NCBI GenBank assembly: GCA_947447845.1
Contig: CANFNO010000033.1
Coordinates: 1-12,264 of the forward strand
Origin: Burkholderiales bacterium
Lineage (GTDB): Bacteria; Pseudomonadota; Gammaproteobacteria; Burkholderiales; Burkholderiaceae
DNA length: 12,264 bases
Direction: 5' to 3'
How positions within the stretch are numbered: the first letter of the stretch is position 1; the number at the start of each line of letters is the position of its first letter. This document shows positions 1-9,630 of this stretch, piece after piece. Position numbers and translations under genes: made by a program. A model generated the notes under the pieces. It made no database searches, was not told the DNA's origin, and was given only the letters and a program-made list of their open reading frames with translations.

Positions 1-248
1 CCGGACAACAAAACGATGGGAAGTTCAGGGTGGCGGTCGCCAAAAATGGCCAGAGCGTCTAAACCATTCATGTCTGGCAAGTGGTAATCCAGCAGCACCA
101 GATCGAGGTCGCCGTGTTTTTGCGCGATGACGAACGCCTGCTCGCAGTTCCCCGCCTGCAGAACTTCGAGATTTTCTTCCAGACCTTTGAGCACTTGGCG
201 CAAACCTTCGCGCACCAGTGCATGGTCATCAACGACAAGAATTTTCAC
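1..248 (-). CDS. Response regulator, receiver domain (NarL/FixJ-like), partial
   Basis: This is the first 82 residues or so of a two-component response regulator; the rest lies beyond the left edge. The translation begins MKILVVDDHALVREGLRQVL, a typical receiver start. D7 and D8 form the acidic pocket, D54 in LLDYHLPDMNG is the expected phosphoacceptor, and S82 in IVLLSG is the conserved Ser/Thr switch residue. The 'DDHALVREGL' wording is typical of NarL/FixJ regulators with a C-terminal LuxR-type helix-turn-helix, but the output domain is not in the window, so subfamily and target are unknown. The start is GTG at 248, preceded by AAGAGA at a suitable distance; no in-frame ATG fits better. 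It lies downstream of hppA on the same strand but behind a good terminator, so it probably has its own promoter in 249-340. No partner kinase is visible. Confidence 0.88.
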   Translation of the reverse strand, partial: MKILVVDDHALVREGLRQVLKGLEENLEVLQAGNCEQAFVIAQKHGDLDLVLLDYHLPDMNGLDALAIFGDRHPELPIVLLS

Positions 249-298
249 GAATTTCTCTTTTATTTTGTCTAAGCGAACGAGCTATGTTGCGACCGAAG

Positions 299-317
299 GC
301 ATTTTCACCGCAAATGC
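299..317. promoter_or_regulatory. Perfect 6-bp inverted repeat upstream of the response regulator
   Basis: GCATTT (299-304) and AAATGC (312-317) are perfect inverted arms around a 7-base spacer, about 50-70 bases upstream of the response regulator start. The position would suit an operator for that gene. The stem is AT-rich, and although TTTTT follows on the plus strand, no plus-strand gene ends here, so a terminator role is unlikely. Such a short repeat could be chance. Confidence 0.2.
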
Positions 318-330
318 ACTTTTTCGCCTC

Positions 331-362
331 CCAAAATAACAAAACCCGCTTACGCGGGTCTT
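331..362 (-). terminator. Rho-independent terminator of hppA
   Basis: Read on the minus strand, ACCCGC (359-354), a GTAA tetraloop and GCGGGT (349-344) form a 6-bp GC-rich stem followed directly by TTTTGTTATTTT. It lies about 25 bases past the hppA stop codon. It should separate hppA transcription from the response regulator gene further along the same strand. Confidence 0.85.
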
Positions 363-383
363 GCTTGGTATCAACGGTACTGA

Positions 384-2447
384 TTAGGCGCCGTGGATCT
401 TCATCATAAGCGGGACGATCAGTAACGCCACGATGTTGATAATTTTGATCAACGGGTTCACGGCCGGGCCGGCCGTGTCCTTGTAGGGGTCGCCCACGGT
501 ATCGCCGGTGACCGCAGCTTTGTGGGTTTCAGAACCCTTGCCGCCAAAGTTGCCATCTTCAATGTACTTCTTGGCGTTGTCCCATGCTCCGCCGCCGGTA
601 CACATCGAGATAGCCACAAAAAGACCGGTCACGATGGTTCCCATCAAAAGGCCACCCAGAGCAGCCGGGCCGAGAACCAGTCCTACCAAAATGGGCGCGA
701 CAACCGGCAACAGGCTTGGGATCATCATTTCCTTGATGGCAGCGCTGGTCAGCATGTCCACGGCAGTGTCGTACTCGGGCTTGCCGGTACCGTCCATGAT
801 GCCCTTGATGTCGCGGAACTGGCGACGGACTTCAACTACGACCGCACCGGCTGCGCGCCCAACCGCTTCCATGGCCATGGCGCCGAAAAGATAGGGAATC
901 AGGCCGCCAATGAACAAACCGATGATGACCATGGGGTCGCTCAGATCGAATTTGACGTGGCTGCCCAGGCCTTCGAGCTTGTGGGTGTAGTCAGCAAAAA
1001 GAACCAGTGCAGCCAGGCCGGCCGAGCCAATGGCATAGCCCTTGGTCACTGCCTTGGTGGTGTTGCCAACCGCATCCAGCGGGTCGGTGATGTCACGCAC
1101 GCTGGCGGGCAACTCGGACATTTCGGCAATGCCACCAGCGTTATCGGTGATGGGTCCGTAGGCATCCAGGGCCACCACAATGCCTGCCATGCTGAGCATG
1201 GAAGTGGCTGCAATGGCAATACCGTAAAGGCCAGCCAGAGCGTAGGCCGAGTAAATGGCTGCGCAGACAAACAGCACGGGCCAGGCGGTAGAACGCATGG
1301 ATACGCCCAGACCGGCAATGATGTTGGTGCCGTGGCCGGTGGTGGAGGCTTCTGCAATGTGGCGTACGGGCGCGTACTGTGTTCCGGTGTAGTACTCGGT
1401 AATCCAGACTAGCGCGCCTGTCAGGATCAGACCAACGGCGCAGGCACCGAACAATGCGCTAGACGTCACCATTCGGCCATCGGCTTGCGTCAGAGCGGCT
1501 GGAAACAGCGCTTGCGTCACGAAGTAAAAAGCAATCAGCGACAAGATGCCAGCCACTGCCAAGCCCTTGTACAAGGCGGGCATCACGTTCTTCATGCCGG
1601 GTGAAGCCTTGACAAAGAAGCAGCCGATGATGGAAGCCACGATAGACACGGCACCTAGGCTTAAGGGGTAGAGCACTGCGTTGGGTCCACCGGCACCCAG
1701 CAACAACGCGCCGAGCACCATGGTGGCAATCAGCGTCACGGCATAGGTTTCGAACAAGTCAGCGGCCATACCGGCGCAGTCACCCACGTTGTCACCGACG
1801 TTATCGGCAATCACGGCGGGGTTGCGAGGGTCATCTTCCGGAATGCCGGCTTCGACCTTGCCGACCAAGTCAGCGCCTACGTCAGCACCCTTGGTAAAAA
1901 TGCCACCGCCCAGACGAGCAAAGATGGAAATCAGCGACGAGCCGAAGGCAAAACCAATCAGCGGGTTGAGTTTTGCAGCTGTCACGGCTCCGTCCGGTAC
2001 CAGAAACATGTAGAAACCGGTTACGCCCAGCAGGCCCAGACCCACAACCAGCATCCCGGTGATGGCGCCGCCGCGAAAGGCCACGTCCAGCGCCGGGCCA
2101 ATGCCCTTGGTGGCGGCTTGGGCTGTGCGCACATTGGCGCGTACCGACACGTTCATGCCGATAAAGCCGCAGGCTCCGGACAGCACCGCGCCGAGCACAA
2201 AGCCCACAGAACTCATGGAATCCAGAAATACTGCGATCAGAATTGCCAGCACAACGCCGACCATGGCGATGGTCTTGTATTGGCGTGAAAGATAGGCTGC
2301 TGCACCGGTTTGGATGGCAGCAGCAATTTCCTGCATCCTCGCGTTACCCGCATCCTGCGAAAGAATCCAACTACGTGCCCAAACACCGTAAACCACGGCA
2401 ATAAAGCCACACACGAGCGCCAATGTCAGCGCCGAGTTGCCCGTCAT
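384..2447 (-). CDS. hppA: K+-independent H+-translocating membrane pyrophosphatase
   Basis: A 687-residue integral membrane enzyme that couples hydrolysis of cytoplasmic pyrophosphate to proton pumping across the inner membrane. Family hallmarks are clear: [13 protein letters not shown] at 187-199 (substrate loop, with D189, D193 and K197), [19 protein letters not shown] at about 215-233, [10 protein letters not shown] at 435-444, and the C-terminal block [21 protein letters not shown] at 648-668. Many hydrophobic stretches fit the usual 15-17 membrane helices, and the length is normal for bacteria. In GNTTKA (461-466) a lysine (K465) stands where K+-dependent enzymes have alanine, which marks the K+-independent H+-pumping type. 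The start chosen is ATG at 2447, which has AAGGAG 7 bases upstream; a 12-codon longer reading frame lacks such a site. The gene is divergent from ppa and ends at a strong terminator. Confidence 0.97.
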   Translation of the reverse strand: MTGNSALTLALVCGFIAVVYGVWARSWILSQDAGNARMQEIAAAIQTGAAAYLSRQYKTIAMVGVVLAILIAVFLDSMSSVGFVLGAVLSGACGFIGMNVSVRANVRTAQAATKGIGPALDVAFRGGAITGMLVVGLGLLGVTGFYMFLVPDGAVTAAKLNPLIGFAFGSSLISIFARLGGGIFTKGADVGADLVGKVEAGIPEDDPRNPAVIADNVGDNVGDCAGMAADLFETYAVTLIATMVLGALLLGAGGPNAVLYPLSLGAVSIVASIIGCFFVKASPGMKNVMPALYKGLAVAGILSLIAFYFVTQALFPAALTQADGRMVTSSALFGACAVGLILTGALVWITEYYTGTQYAPVRHIAEASTTGHGTNIIAGLGVSMRSTAWPVLFVCAAIYSAYALAGLYGIAIAATSMLSMAGIVVALDAYGPITDNAGGIAEMSELPASVRDITDPLDAVGNTTKAVTKGYAIGSAGLAALVLFADYTHKLEGLGSHVKFDLSDPMVIIGLFIGGLIPYLFGAMAMEAVGRAAGAVVVEVRRQFRDIKGIMDGTGKPEYDTAVDMLTSAAIKEMMIPSLLPVVAPILVGLVLGPAALGGLLMGTIVTGLFVAISMCTGGGAWDNAKKYIEDGNFGGKGSETHKAAVTGDTVGDPYKDTAGPAVNPLIKIINIVALLIVPLMMKIHGA

Positions 2448-2669
2448 ATGTAATCTCCTTGTTGATTCGCAAAAAAGGGCCAACGCATGCGCTCGCCCGC
2501 TGCGTTGCTTCCTCGTTGCTCCTGGTCAACATATTGCCGGGGAGAAGATTGGCCAACCGCCGAACTGTACCGTTAAAAAATGACGGTTCTTGAAGTTCGC
2601 AAGGGCTGAGTCAGTAAAATCAGGGTTAATCCCGACAGTATTTGATTTTCATCATTAAAGAGACCACCC
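2448..2669. promoter_or_regulatory. Divergent hppA/ppa intergenic region
   Basis: This 222-base non-coding region must hold the promoters of both pyrophosphatase genes. The hppA side has the ribosome binding site AAGGAG (minus strand, about 2455-2460). An inverted repeat ACCGT (2569-2573) / ACGGT (2583-2587) with a 9-base A-rich spacer lies near the middle and could be a regulator site. An imperfect tandem of CGTTGCT lies at about 2500-2520. I could not fix a convincing sigma-70 promoter for either gene; the best ppa candidate, TTGAAG (2590) and TAAAAT (2615), has a poor 19-base spacer. Confidence 0.5.
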
Positions 2670-3206
2670 ATGTCCTTAGACAACGTTACCCCCGGCCCGA
2701 AATGTCCTGAAGAGTTCAATGTGATCATCGAAATCCCGATGAACGCTGACCCCGTGAAGTATGAAGTGGATAAGGCAACCGGCGCAATTTTCGTGGACCG
2801 TTTCATGAGCACGGCCATGCATTACCCCACCAACTACGGCTATGTGCCCAAGACGATGTCGGGTGATGGCGACCCAGTTGACGTGTTGGTGATTACCCCT
2901 GTGCCCCTCATTCCTGGCGTGGTCGTGCCCTGCCGCGTGATCGGCATTTTGATGATGGAAGACGAGGCCGGCGTGGATGGCAAGGTGTTGGCCGTGCCGA
3001 CCAACAAGATCCTCTCCCTCTACAGCCGCTGGAACAAACCAGAGGATTTGCAACCCCTGCGTCTGAAGACCATTGCCCATTTCTTTGAACACTACAAGGA
3101 TCTGGAAGAAGGCAAGTGGGTCAAGATCATCGGCTGGGAAGGCCCGGACTCTGCCCGCAAGGAAATCATGGACGGCATCGCGGCATACAACAAGCTGCAG
3201 GCCTAA
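2670..3206 (+). CDS. ppa: Inorganic pyrophosphatase (family I, soluble)
   Basis: A cytoplasmic 178-residue enzyme that splits pyrophosphate into two phosphates with Mg2+, pulling biosynthetic reactions forward. The length matches E. coli PPase (about 175), and the active-site residues can be read with an offset of one: E21, K30, E32, R44, Y56, then the signature D66-G-D68-P-V-D71, then D98, D103, K105, Y142 and K143. No catalytic residue is missing. The ATG start is preceded by AAAGAG, a modest ribosome binding site. The gene is divergent from hppA, and its stop is followed 3 bases later by a terminator-like hairpin. Confidence 0.98.
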   Translation: MSLDNVTPGPKCPEEFNVIIEIPMNADPVKYEVDKATGAIFVDRFMSTAMHYPTNYGYVPKTMSGDGDPVDVLVITPVPLIPGVVVPCRVIGILMMEDEAGVDGKVLAVPTNKILSLYSRWNKPEDLQPLRLKTIAHFFEHYKDLEEGKWVKIIGWEGPDSARKEIMDGIAAYNKLQA

Positions 3207-3209
3207 ATT

Positions 3210-3230
3210 ACGGGGCTAGTCCCGTTTTTG
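3210..3230 (+). terminator. Intrinsic terminator-like hairpin between ppa and cheW
   Basis: ACGGGG (3210-3215), loop CTAG (3216-3219) and TCCCGT (3220-3225) form a 6-bp stem with one G-T pair, followed by TTTTT (3225-3229). It sits 3 bases after the ppa stop, the normal place for a ppa terminator, and ends about 15 bases before the only usable cheW start. It could either end ppa transcripts or meter readthrough into cheW. Confidence 0.7.
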
Positions 3231-3244
3231 AAACGGCTCATCCA

Positions 3245-3694
3245 GTGCAAGCGCAATCCGGCCAATATCTAACGCTTCGGTTAGGGTCGGAAGAGTACGC
3301 CATTGACATTCAGCGGGTGCAGGAACTTCGTTTTTACGAGGAACCCACCCGCATGGTGAATTCACCCGCTTTCATCAAGGGTGTGGTGAATTTGCGCGGC
3401 GTGATCGTTCCGATAGCCGATTTGCGACTCAAGTTACAGATCGAGAACGTGCAATACACCGACTTCACGGTGGTCATCATCCTGAACATTCAGGGTACGG
3501 TCGTTGGCGCGGTCGTGGATTCGGTTGCTGACGTGCTGACCATTGAAGCAGATGCCATCAAGCCCGCACCGCAGTTTGACTCCGTGATGGATGCCCGATT
3601 TATCGTGGGCCTGGTCAAGGAAGGTGAGCGAACCTTGATCGTGATGGATGTTGACGCGTTGATGAGCCATGCCGAACTCGGCATGGTCGTCTGA
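3245..3694 (+). CDS. cheW: CheW-domain chemotaxis coupling protein
   Basis: A 149-residue protein that is one CheW (SH3-like) domain throughout. CheW bridges chemoreceptors and the kinase CheA in membrane signalling arrays. Visible hallmarks are the first beta strands GQYLTLRLGSEEYAIDI (6-22), the receptor-binding block IKGVVNLRGVIVPIADLR (44-61) with NLRG at 49-52, the VVDSVADVL segment (90-98), and the end RTLIVMDVDALM (129-140). The open frame runs back into ppa, but the only sensible start after the ppa stop is GTG at 3245; no strong Shine-Dalgarno precedes it. It is an orphan: no cheA, cheY, cheR, cheB or receptor gene is in the window. It could be named CheW or a paralogue serving a different array; sequence alone cannot separate these. 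It converges with the DUF482 gene, 15 bases away. Confidence 0.9.
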   Translation: MQAQSGQYLTLRLGSEEYAIDIQRVQELRFYEEPTRMVNSPAFIKGVVNLRGVIVPIADLRLKLQIENVQYTDFTVVIILNIQGTVVGAVVDSVADVLTIEADAIKPAPQFDSVMDARFIVGLVKEGERTLIVMDVDALMSHAELGMVV

Positions 3695-3709
3695 CGCTTT
3701 AATGGGCGT

Positions 3710-4900
3710 TCAGTCCTTGCGAAAAGGATTGCGCGTGCCCAGGTCTTCCATGTAGTTCTCAATTCCGTTGCCTTCGCGTTGCAGAAAGTTGGCAATGGCG
3801 TTGCTGAACTCAGGGTGCGCAATCCAATGTGCACTGCTGGTTTTCACCGGTAACAGAGCCCGCGCCATTTTGTGCTCTCCCTGGGCACCACCCTCAAAGC
3901 GTTGGTAGCCATTGGCAATGCACCACTCCAGCGGCTGGTAATAGCAGGCTTCAAAGTGCAGGCAATCGACACGCTCCAAAGCACCCCAGTAGCGGCCATA
4001 GGCCACTTTTTCCAGGCGTGGCTCGCTCCCTTCGCCAGCCATTGACGCGTAACTGCCGATAGCAATCAAACTGCTGGCAATGGGGCGGCCTTCGCGTTCG
4101 GCCACAAACAACAACCAATTCTCCGGCATGGTTTGCGCCATGCGCTTGAAAAAGTCTGGACGCAGATACGGCGGGTTGCCATGTTCCAGGTAGGTACGCT
4201 CGTAACAGCGATAGAAAAAATCCCAGTCCTTGGCTGTTATCGCTGCGCCTTCGGCGTGCCGGAAGGTGACGCCTGCCTCGCTGACTTTGCGTCGTTCCTG
4301 GCGAATCTTTTTGCGCTTGTCTTGTGACAAGGACGCCAGAAAGGTATCAAAGTCGGTGTAAAGCTCGGCGCTGTTGTTCCAGTGGAACTGCACCGTGTGG
4401 CGCAGCATTAGACCCGCCTCGGAGCAAGCGGCCATGTCCTCGTCGGCGCCGAACAACAGGTGCAACGAGGACAAATTCCATTGACGGCTCAAGCCCACCA
4501 AAGCTCGGATCAAAGCGAGGCGAGCCTTGTCGTCCCGGGCCAACAATCTGCTACCCGGCACCGGTGTAAACGGCACAGCCACCACGGCCTTGGGGTAGTA
4601 GGGGAGGCCATGCTGCTGGTAGGCGTTAGCCCAGGCCCAGTCAAACACGTATTCACCCATCGAGTGGTCTTTGATGTACATCACAGCGGCTGCGGCCAAC
4701 TGGCCATGCTCATCATGCAGGCTCACAAAGCGCGGCTCCCACCCGGTGTCAGCGCAGGCACTTGCGCTGAGGTGCAGGGCGCTCAGGTAGGCATGGCGCA
4801 TGAAGACGCTGGCGTGGCTCTGTGACGCCAGCAAGGCATCCCAGGCCAGCGAATCCACGTCTGCGGGCGACGTCTGCACCTGAATGACATAATCATTCAT
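3710..4900 (-). CDS. DUF482 / FemAB-like GNAT-fold protein
   Basis: A 396-residue protein of the DUF482 family, usually annotated as a GNAT-family N-acyltransferase or 'peptidoglycan biosynthesis/recognition' FemAB-like protein. Its real substrate is not established. Landmarks that support the family are FDWAWANAYQQHGLPYYPK (86-104) followed by FTPVPGSRLL (111-120), QFHWNN (171-176), the basic helix DKRKKIRQERRKV (194-206), a GNAT-like core around 262-285, and EGGAQGEHKMARALLP (336-351). No signal peptide or membrane helix is seen, so it is probably cytoplasmic. The ATG at 4900 has GGAG 7 bases upstream. It is divergent from nadE with 63 bases between starts, and it converges with cheW without a visible terminator. 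Confidence 0.85.
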   Translation of the reverse strand: MNDYVIQVQTSPADVDSLAWDALLASQSHASVFMRHAYLSALHLSASACADTGWEPRFVSLHDEHGQLAAAAVMYIKDHSMGEYVFDWAWANAYQQHGLPYYPKAVVAVPFTPVPGSRLLARDDKARLALIRALVGLSRQWNLSSLHLLFGADEDMAACSEAGLMLRHTVQFHWNNSAELYTDFDTFLASLSQDKRKKIRQERRKVSEAGVTFRHAEGAAITAKDWDFFYRCYERTYLEHGNPPYLRPDFFKRMAQTMPENWLLFVAEREGRPIASSLIAIGSYASMAGEGSEPRLEKVAYGRYWGALERVDCLHFEACYYQPLEWCIANGYQRFEGGAQGEHKMARALLPVKTSSAHWIAHPEFSNAIANFLQREGNGIENYMEDLGTRNPFRKD

Positions 4901-4963
4901 GCCGCGCTCCAGAGCGCCACTGCCGCATTTTTCTTGTGGCTCTTAACAAAGTATTGCTGGTTC

Positions 4964-6996
<2,033 letters not shown>

Positions 6997-7020
6997 GACC
7001 GTGGTCGCTAGGTTGGCGCC

Positions 7021-7608
7021 CTAAATTTGGTCCAGCTGCGAGGTGTGAGAAACACCTGCAGCCTGCACCAATTCACCCAACAAATACGCGGGTTCATCGC
7101 TGGCACGGATTAGTCCCATCTGCCAGTCGCCCAAGAACTGTCGCGATACAGCATTGTGCAAAAAGGCCAACAAGCCGTTGTAGTAGCCCGCAGTATTCAA
7201 CAGTCCAATCGGTTTATCGTGATATCCCAACTGGCGCCAGGTCCAAACTTCAAACAGCTCTTCCAGGGTGCCAATGCCGCCGGGCAGAGCCAGAAACGCG
7301 TCTGCCCGCTCAGCCATCATGCGCTTGCGGTCATGCATGTTGTCCACGATATGCAGTTCCGTGCAACCGTGGTGCGCCCATTCCTTTTCGACCAATGCTT
7401 TGGGGATGATGCCGACTACACGTCCGCCAGCGGCTAGTGTGGCGTCCGCCACAACACCCATCAGGCCGCCACTACCGCCACCGTATACCAATTGCCCACC
7501 ATGTGTGGCAATCCACTGTCCGACGGTCACAGCAGCCTGCGCATACAACGGGTCAGTGCCGGGCTTGGAGCCGCAGTAAACGCAAATCGAAAAGCTCGGC
7601 TGTGTCAT
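7021..7608 (-). CDS. LOG-family nucleotide phosphoribohydrolase
   Basis: A 195-residue Rossmann-like protein of the LOG (TIGR00730) family. Characterised members release a free base from nucleoside 5'-monophosphates (cytokinin riboside monophosphate or AMP); the natural substrate here is unknown. Family marks are SICVYCGS (7-14), YGGGSGGLMG (42-51), MHDRK (91-95) and PGGIGTLEE (109-117), which carry the catalytic Arg and Glu. The open frame extends 10 codons upstream, but the ATG at 7608 fits the family start (MTQPSFSICVYCGS) and overlaps the dgkA stop as ATGA, pointing to translational coupling. It is the last gene of the minus-strand run. The SGGLMG wording replaces the more common SVGLMG. 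Confidence 0.93.
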   Translation of the reverse strand: MTQPSFSICVYCGSKPGTDPLYAQAAVTVGQWIATHGGQLVYGGGSGGLMGVVADATLAAGGRVVGIIPKALVEKEWAHHGCTELHIVDNMHDRKRMMAERADAFLALPGGIGTLEELFEVWTWRQLGYHDKPIGLLNTAGYYNGLLAFLHNAVSRQFLGDWQMGLIRASDEPAYLLGELVQAAGVSHTSQLDQI

Positions 7609-8003
7609 GCCAGGTGTTGGTAAATAGCGGCACCCCAAACGCTGGCGCAGAACAGCAGGCTCAGCAAAACTGCGGCACTGCCCATATCTTTTGCGCGTTT
7701 AGACAGGTCGTGCCACTCAGGTCCAATGCGGTCAATTGCCGTTTCAATGGCTGTGTTGAGTAGCTCTACGACCATCAGCGCGACAACGCTGCCCGCGAGA
7801 AGGGCCGTCTCAATCCAATTGCTGCCGAGCCAGAATGAAACGGGTAACAACACCAATGCCGCAATCGCCTCTTGTCGAAATGCGATTTCGGTCCAACCTG
7901 CTCGCAGACCGGCCATCGAATAACCCGTTGCATGCCAGACCCGGCTGATGCCTCGGCGTTCTTTCTGCGGATTGACCGGGGCTGAATTGTCTGGTGCGGG
8001 CAT
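7605..8003 (-). CDS. dgkA: Diacylglycerol kinase (prokaryotic, integral membrane)
   Basis: A 132-residue inner-membrane enzyme that phosphorylates diacylglycerol to phosphatidate, recycling the lipid released by envelope glycan modification. It aligns with E. coli DgkA (about 122 residues) at a constant offset of 11: E39, E45, E80, N83, E87 (the likely catalytic base, matching E76), D91, K105 and D106 are all present within VELLNTAIETAIDRIG and SKRAKDMGSAAVLL. Three hydrophobic helices lie at about 46-62, 64-84 and 108-128, and the first 20 residues are a hydrophilic extension. It starts 13 bases after the RDD gene stop and overlaps the LOG start by 4 bases. The ribosome binding site is weak, so coupling to the upstream gene is likely. 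Confidence 0.95.
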   Translation of the reverse strand: MPAPDNSAPVNPQKERRGISRVWHATGYSMAGLRAGWTEIAFRQEAIAALVLLPVSFWLGSNWIETALLAGSVVALMVVELLNTAIETAIDRIGPEWHDLSKRAKDMGSAAVLLSLLFCASVWGAAIYQHLA

Positions 8004-8016
8004 AGGCGTTGGTGGT

Positions 8017-8496
8017 TTAGCGGCTGAGAGGCTGCGAGCTTACCAGCCGCGTACCAGCCCAAACGTCATGCCAAAACTGTCCCTGAGCCTGGAACCTGCT
8101 CAGCAGCGCCCACACTGCGATCCAGCCCATCACAATGACCACGACTTCTGCACCGGTGAGCTGGAACGGGTATACGGCGACCAAGGGTGGCAAAAACCAG
8201 ACCCAACTCAACACATAGCGCCCCAAAGCACGTTGCTGGCTAATGGCTTTACCCTCGCGGTCCACCATACGAATGTTCCAGGTCTTCATCGCCAGGGTCT
8301 GGCCTTTGGCCCAAAACCAGACAAAATAAATTCCAAAAATGACGAACAGGAAGGCCTGCAGAGCATTGCGGTTGTCCATTGCGTTGCGTGTTTGACTTAG
8401 CGTGCCAAAAAGATAACCCGCGATAAACACCACGCCAAACAACAGAATACCTTCGTAGGCCCAGCAGGCCATACGGCGCCAGAGACCCGGCGCCAT
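8017..8496 (-). CDS. RDD-family membrane protein
   Basis: A 159-residue multi-pass membrane protein of the RDD family, whose general function is unclear (transport has been suggested for some members). Hydrophobic segments lie at about 11-31, 46-63, 94-110 and 114-134. The first helix begins WRRMACWAYEGILLF (6-20): the pair of arginines is there, but the usual aspartate is replaced by glutamate (E15). GQTLAMKTWNIRMVDREGKAIS (65-86) and QFWHDVWAGTRLV (140-152) are strong RDD landmarks. The start used is ATG at 8496, whose A is the last base of the DUF3106 TGA stop (TGATG); a TTG one codon earlier is possible. Its place between an exported protein and dgkA suggests an envelope role, which is inference. 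Confidence 0.85.
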   Translation of the reverse strand: MAPGLWRRMACWAYEGILLFGVVFIAGYLFGTLSQTRNAMDNRNALQAFLFVIFGIYFVWFWAKGQTLAMKTWNIRMVDREGKAISQQRALGRYVLSWVWFLPPLVAVYPFQLTGAEVVVIVMGWIAVWALLSRFQAQGQFWHDVWAGTRLVSSQPLSR

Positions 8497-9185
8497 CAAG
8501 GTCTAACAGGCAGTGCCGTAGCAGTCGCCGATGGCGCGCTTGCGGTAGGCTGCGGCAATAAGGTCACGCGATTCAATGGTCTTTGCGCCGCTGCGGCCGT
8601 GCGTTCTGGTTCAGGCGTATGGCGCGTTACTGGCACTGTTGCGAGCTTTTCTGGCGCTACGGGCTTCACCGCTACGGCAGCACCGACAGGTTTGACCTTG
8701 GCGTCTTCAGCCAATTTTTTCCGCTCGTCCGGGCTAAGTGCCTGATAGGCTTCCCAATTGGCAGCGCGGTCTGATTTGGCCACGGACTTGGTCTGCGCAA
8801 AATTCAGGCGCGCAAGTTCACGATCCTTCGGCGAAAGAGCCGCCCACTCGACCATGCGGCTGTGCAACTTTTCTTGTTCCGGTTGCGCCATGTTTGGAAA
8901 AGTTTTCGAAATGGCGAGCCACTTGCGTTTTTGCCCTTCACTCAAATCGCCCCAGTGTTTTGCCAAGGGAGCTAGAGCGGCCTGCTCGACTGCCGAGAGC
9001 GATAGCCATGCGGTGCTTGACAGTTGTTGGGCCGGTACCGAAGCGGTTCCAGAAGGGGCCACGGTTTGCGCAAAAGTGCCAAACGGACTCAACACAGCCA
9101 CAACGGCCAGCAGTAAGGCGTTGCACGAAAAATCGGTAACCCTGCGATCGCCGGAAAAATTACTCAAGCTGTCCCTAAAGCGCAT
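8496..9185 (-). CDS. DUF3106 family exported protein
   Basis: A 229-residue protein matching the DUF3106 family of betaproteobacteria, with no established function. It begins with an Arg-containing n-region, then a hydrophobic core ALLLAVVAVLSPFGTFA (23-39), and a likely signal peptidase I site after TFA; a periplasmic location is expected. Residues 60-160 hold a repeated helical pattern in which Trp, Leu-Ser/Thr-Pro and Glu/Arg recur: WLSLSAVEQ (60-68), WGDLSEGQKRKWL (78-90), WAALSPKDRELAR (114-126) and WEAYQALSPDERKKL (144-158). The tail (165-229) is rich in Ala, Pro and Val and probably disordered. ATG at 9185 is chosen because it gives the signal peptide and clears the DUF3619 stop by 10 bases; a 21-codon longer frame overlaps that gene. 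No Shine-Dalgarno is obvious. Confidence 0.85.
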   Translation of the reverse strand: MRFRDSLSNFSGDRRVTDFSCNALLLAVVAVLSPFGTFAQTVAPSGTASVPAQQLSSTAWLSLSAVEQAALAPLAKHWGDLSEGQKRKWLAISKTFPNMAQPEQEKLHSRMVEWAALSPKDRELARLNFAQTKSVAKSDRAANWEAYQALSPDERKKLAEDAKVKPVGAAVAVKPVAPEKLATVPVTRHTPEPERTAAAAQRPLNRVTLLPQPTASAPSATATALPVRP

Positions 9186-9195
9186 GAAATGGAAG

Positions 9196-9630
9196 TCAGT
9201 AATTGGATTGGTTGACACGCAAATATTGCGCAAACCCAGGGTCGACATAGGCTGAAGGCGGCAATTCGTCGGTCAGCAACTCAGCATCGACTTCGGCAAC
9301 TTCGCTTGCCCGCAATTCGTCTTGCATTACGCCGATGGCAATCAAACCCGCTACTAGCGCCAACAAAGGTAGAAAAGATGCGATGCGGTTCCATAAACCG
9401 TCTTCGCGTCCACCCAAATTGAGTGCCAGTTCGCCGCCTGATACGGTGATCTCGCCTGACGTCTGCAGGTTGACAATCTTGCGCTTGGCCAGGGCTTGTG
9501 CCCGGGCCACCTTGAGCCGCTCGCTTACGTCATGGGGGAGTGTTTCAGCGCCTTCGGAGAGTCGCGCTGCGATCATTTTTCCTAAGGCGTCAGTACGGGC
9601 CTGTTGTTGGTCGTTTGCCAATGAATTCAT
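9196..9630 (-). CDS. DUF3619 single-pass membrane protein, possible anti-sigma factor
   Basis: A 144-residue protein matching DUF3619, function unknown. Residues 1-80 are hydrophilic and partly basic (RLKVARAQALAKRK, 38-51). One transmembrane helix follows (about 83-102, IASFLPLLALVAGLIAIG), then an acidic tail of about 40 residues rich in Asp/Glu (104-123). The charge balance predicts N-terminus in and C-terminus out. The gene overlaps the end of the ECF sigma gene (ATGA) and has a strong Shine-Dalgarno, AAGGGG, inside that gene, so the two products are probably made together. Topology and position are those of a membrane anti-sigma factor such as RseA. However, no zinc-type H-x3-C-x2-C motif is present and no RseA similarity is evident, so that role is inference. 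Confidence 0.85.
   Translation of the reverse strand: MNSLANDQQQARTDALGKMIAARLSEGAETLPHDVSERLKVARAQALAKRKIVNLQTSGEITVSGGELALNLGGREDGLWNRIASFLPLLALVAGLIAIGVMQDELRASEVAEVDAELLTDELPPSAYVDPGFAQYLRVNQSNY

Noticed and set aside
522..1412. A 296-codon open frame on the plus strand
   Set aside because: It lies fully antisense to hppA, whose protein is unmistakable; the translation is low-complexity and matches no family. Long antisense frames are common in GC-rich genes.
2590..2620. A sigma-70 promoter TTGAAG-N19-TAAAAT for ppa
   Set aside because: The spacer is two bases longer than optimal and other AT-rich hexamers nearby score similarly by eye; too weak to call.
2573..3092. Minus-strand frames across ppa and its upstream region (2573-2818 and 2676-3092)
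   Set aside because: They are antisense shadows of ppa with no family features.
3116..3244. An upstream extension of cheW beginning inside ppa
   Set aside because: The first 30 codons would be read out of frame within ppa and resemble no CheW N-terminus; the CheW domain starts only after 3245.
6997..7020. A terminator between glnB and the LOG gene
   Set aside because: GACCGTGGTC can form only a 4-bp stem and no T-tract follows on either strand.
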